A stretch of DNA of 38,284 bases from an uncultured Clostridia bacterium (GTDB lineage: Bacteria > Bacillota > Clostridia > Oscillospirales > Acutalibacteraceae), in NCBI GenBank assembly GCA_946185345.1, contig CAMHJC010000011.1, positions 1 to 38,284 on the forward strand, written 5' to 3'. How positions within the stretch are numbered: the first letter of the stretch is position 1; the number at the start of each line of letters is the position of its first letter. Shown here one piece after another: positions 37,089 through 38,284 of this stretch. The notes beneath the pieces are model-generated. The model saw only the letters and a list, made by a program, of their open reading frames with translations. It did not search any database and was not told the DNA's origin. Position numbers and translations under genes: made by a program.

Positions 37089-38162
37089 TCAGTTGAATCT
37101 CCTGCGGAACGCTCTGTCGTCACTGTCCGGCATTCCTCCGCGTCCCTGATCAAAAGGCTGTGCGCGGAAATCATCTCCGCCGCCCATCAGGGAATCGGTA
37201 TCGGCATACCTGCCGCCGTCAAAGCCGTCCGGGTTGTCATTGCCGATCGGCGTCCGGTCAAAGCCGCCCATCTCCTGCCGTGCATCGCCGTAGGACTGCT
37301 GCGCATTGTTGTCAAAGGCGGAAAACTTCTTCTGCTCACGCATCGGAGGCGGCAGAGTGGTGGTCTGCATGGGAGGCATGCTGTCGTCGATATTCACCGT
37401 GAAGCCGCCTCTGGACTGATTCATTCTCTCTCTGGGCAAAACAGGTTCCTGTCCGCCCTGACGAATATCTCCGTACATATCGTCGCCGGAGCCTTCAGGC
37501 TGGAAGGAATTGACGTCTTCACGGGCGAAGCGTCCGTCGTCCTGCTCCTGAGGGGCGAAATCGCCCCGGCGGTCGAACGAATCGGCGCCGCGTCTGTCGT
37601 TGAATGAAAAATCGTCCTGCGGATAGTCTCTGCGGGAGGCCTGATAGGCCGACGAGTCACGGTCGAGCATAGGCACCGACGCAACCGCATCACGGGTATC
37701 CTGACGCATAATATCATCATTCGGAATACTGTTGATGAGAGTGAGATGCTCCTTGTAAGCTTTGAGCAGACGCGCCTTGAAATCGGCGATGTCACGCTGC
37801 ATTTTTTCTATGACATCACGCTCGCGGTGAATTTCTATCTGAGCGTTGGAAACGATCTTTTCCGCCTTGATGGTGGCGTCCTTGAGAATGATCTCGGCTT
37901 TGTGCTTTGCGTCGCGAAGTGAAGCGTCGCCAACCTTCTGGGCATTCATCAGGGCATTGCGTATGGAATCTTCTTCTCTCTGATATTCCTCGAGCTTGCC
38001 GGTAAGGCTTTCAAGTCTCTTGAGAAGCTCCGCATTCTCCTTGAGCAGTGAATCATACGAAAGCTGTACCTCATCAATAAACGCTTCCACGTCCTCGGCC
38101 CTGTAGCCGCCGAAATTGGACTTTCTGAAGTTGACGTTTCTTATTTCGTTAAGGGTAAGCAA
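37089..38162 (-). CDS. divIVA: DivIVA domain cell-division/polarity protein
   Basis: DivIVA binds negatively curved membrane at septa and poles and recruits division or sporulation partners. The N-terminal domain reads LTLNEIRNVNFRKSNFGGYRAEDVEAFIDEV and contains the conserved membrane-binding start. A long coiled coil follows (about residues 35-165, DSLLKENAELLKRLESLTGKLEEY onward). The last 190 residues are a low-complexity, Asp/Gly/Arg/Gln-rich tail, much longer than in B. subtilis. The start is a TTG with AGGAGG exactly 8 nt upstream. The ORF-track start reads into the repeat element at 38191 and is rejected. Order divIVA-ileS-lspA-rluD is conserved in Firmicutes. Confidence 0.93.
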   Translation of the reverse strand: MLTLNEIRNVNFRKSNFGGYRAEDVEAFIDEVQLSYDSLLKENAELLKRLESLTGKLEEYQREEDSIRNALMNAQKVGDASLRDAKHKAEIILKDATIKAEKIVSNAQIEIHRERDVIEKMQRDIADFKARLLKAYKEHLTLINSIPNDDIMRQDTRDAVASVPMLDRDSSAYQASRRDYPQDDFSFNDRRGADSFDRRGDFAPQEQDDGRFAREDVNSFQPEGSGDDMYGDIRQGGQEPVLPRERMNQSRGGFTVNIDDSMPPMQTTTLPPPMREQKKFSAFDNNAQQSYGDARQEMGGFDRTPIGNDNPDGFDGGRYADTDSLMGGGDDFRAQPFDQGRGGMPDSDDRAFRRRFN

Positions 38163-38189
38163 CGTACCGTCCTCCTTTAAACATATTAA

Positions 38190-38284
38190 ATAGGTAATTG
38201 TAAAAGTGTAGGAATAGCGTAAATCGGGGGCTTTACAGAATTTGCAAAAGCAGGCTTTTCTCCATTCGGAGCAAGGCAAATTTT
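38190..38284. mobile_element. Left end of a second MITE-like element, cut by the window edge
   Basis: From 38191 the sequence TAGGTAATTGTAAAA matches the terminal repeat of the element at 9180-9490. The shared core GCGTAAATCGGGG and a following TTTACAGA lie at the same offsets. About 38 of the first 50 positions agree without gaps. Only 95 bp are visible, so the right end and target duplication cannot be tested. It lies 28 bp upstream of the divIVA TTG. Confidence 0.75.

Noticed and set aside
38163-38279. N-terminal extension of DivIVA in the ORF track
   Set aside because: It runs into the repeat element and breaks the conserved DivIVA N-terminus. The TTG with AGGAGG is better.

Overview
The window looks like chromosome from a spore-forming, low-to-mid GC Gram-positive anaerobe of the class Clostridia, probably Oscillospiraceae/Ruminococcaceae-like. 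This is inferred from the gene mix: a SpoVAE gene, two T-box leaders, a divIVA-ileS-lspA-rluD block, a transketolase split into two genes, a TrpB2-type tryptophan synthase beta, DegV, and Firmicute-style promoters, strong Shine-Dalgarno sites and intrinsic terminators. No rRNA, tRNA, CRISPR array or intact insertion sequence was recognised.

Region 1 (about 50-11640, minus strand) is one long operon for a cell-surface glycopolymer. Transcription order is DUF4422 glycosyltransferase-like protein, LicD-type phosphotransferase, polysaccharide pyruvyl transferase, TagF/TarL-like polyol-phosphate transferase, GT2 glycosyltransferase, TarI/IspD-like cytidylyltransferase, Wzx-type flippase, Wzy-type polymerase, UDP-galactopyranose mutase and a sugar-nucleotide epimerase. 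A consensus promoter sits at 11612-11640 and a strong terminator at 53-97. The set implies a teichoic-acid-like or phosphopolyol-decorated polymer that probably contains galactofuranose and pyruvate. A MITE-like element of about 310 bp lies inside the operon at 9180-9490.

Region 2 (11700-24400) holds single-gene or short units: a Na/Pi cotransporter with a PhoU-like tail, a SWIM-SNF2 helicase, a zinc-ribbon/membrane/discoidin-like surface protein, a DegV fatty-acid-binding protein, a TIR-domain protein with a very long low-complexity tail, SpoVAE with a small membrane ORF, and a lipoprotein with a poly-aspartate tract. Most have recognisable promoters and terminators.

Region 3 (24480-32640) is metabolic and translational. 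A Trp-specific T-box controls a TrpB2 enzyme. It is followed by ribosomal protein bL31, an SdpI-family membrane protein, a T-box-controlled prolyl-tRNA synthetase, a small Cys-rich protein coupled to a flavodoxin, and the two-subunit transketolase.

Region 4 (32689-38162, minus strand) is the conserved divIVA-ileS-lspA-rluD block of cell-division, translation and envelope genes. A second copy of the MITE-like repeat begins 28 bp upstream of divIVA and runs off the window end.

The least explained items are the MITE family, the TIR protein, the zinc-ribbon/discoidin protein, a perfect inverted repeat around the rpmE promoter, and a hairpin in the glycopolymer operon whose U-tract faces the wrong strand.
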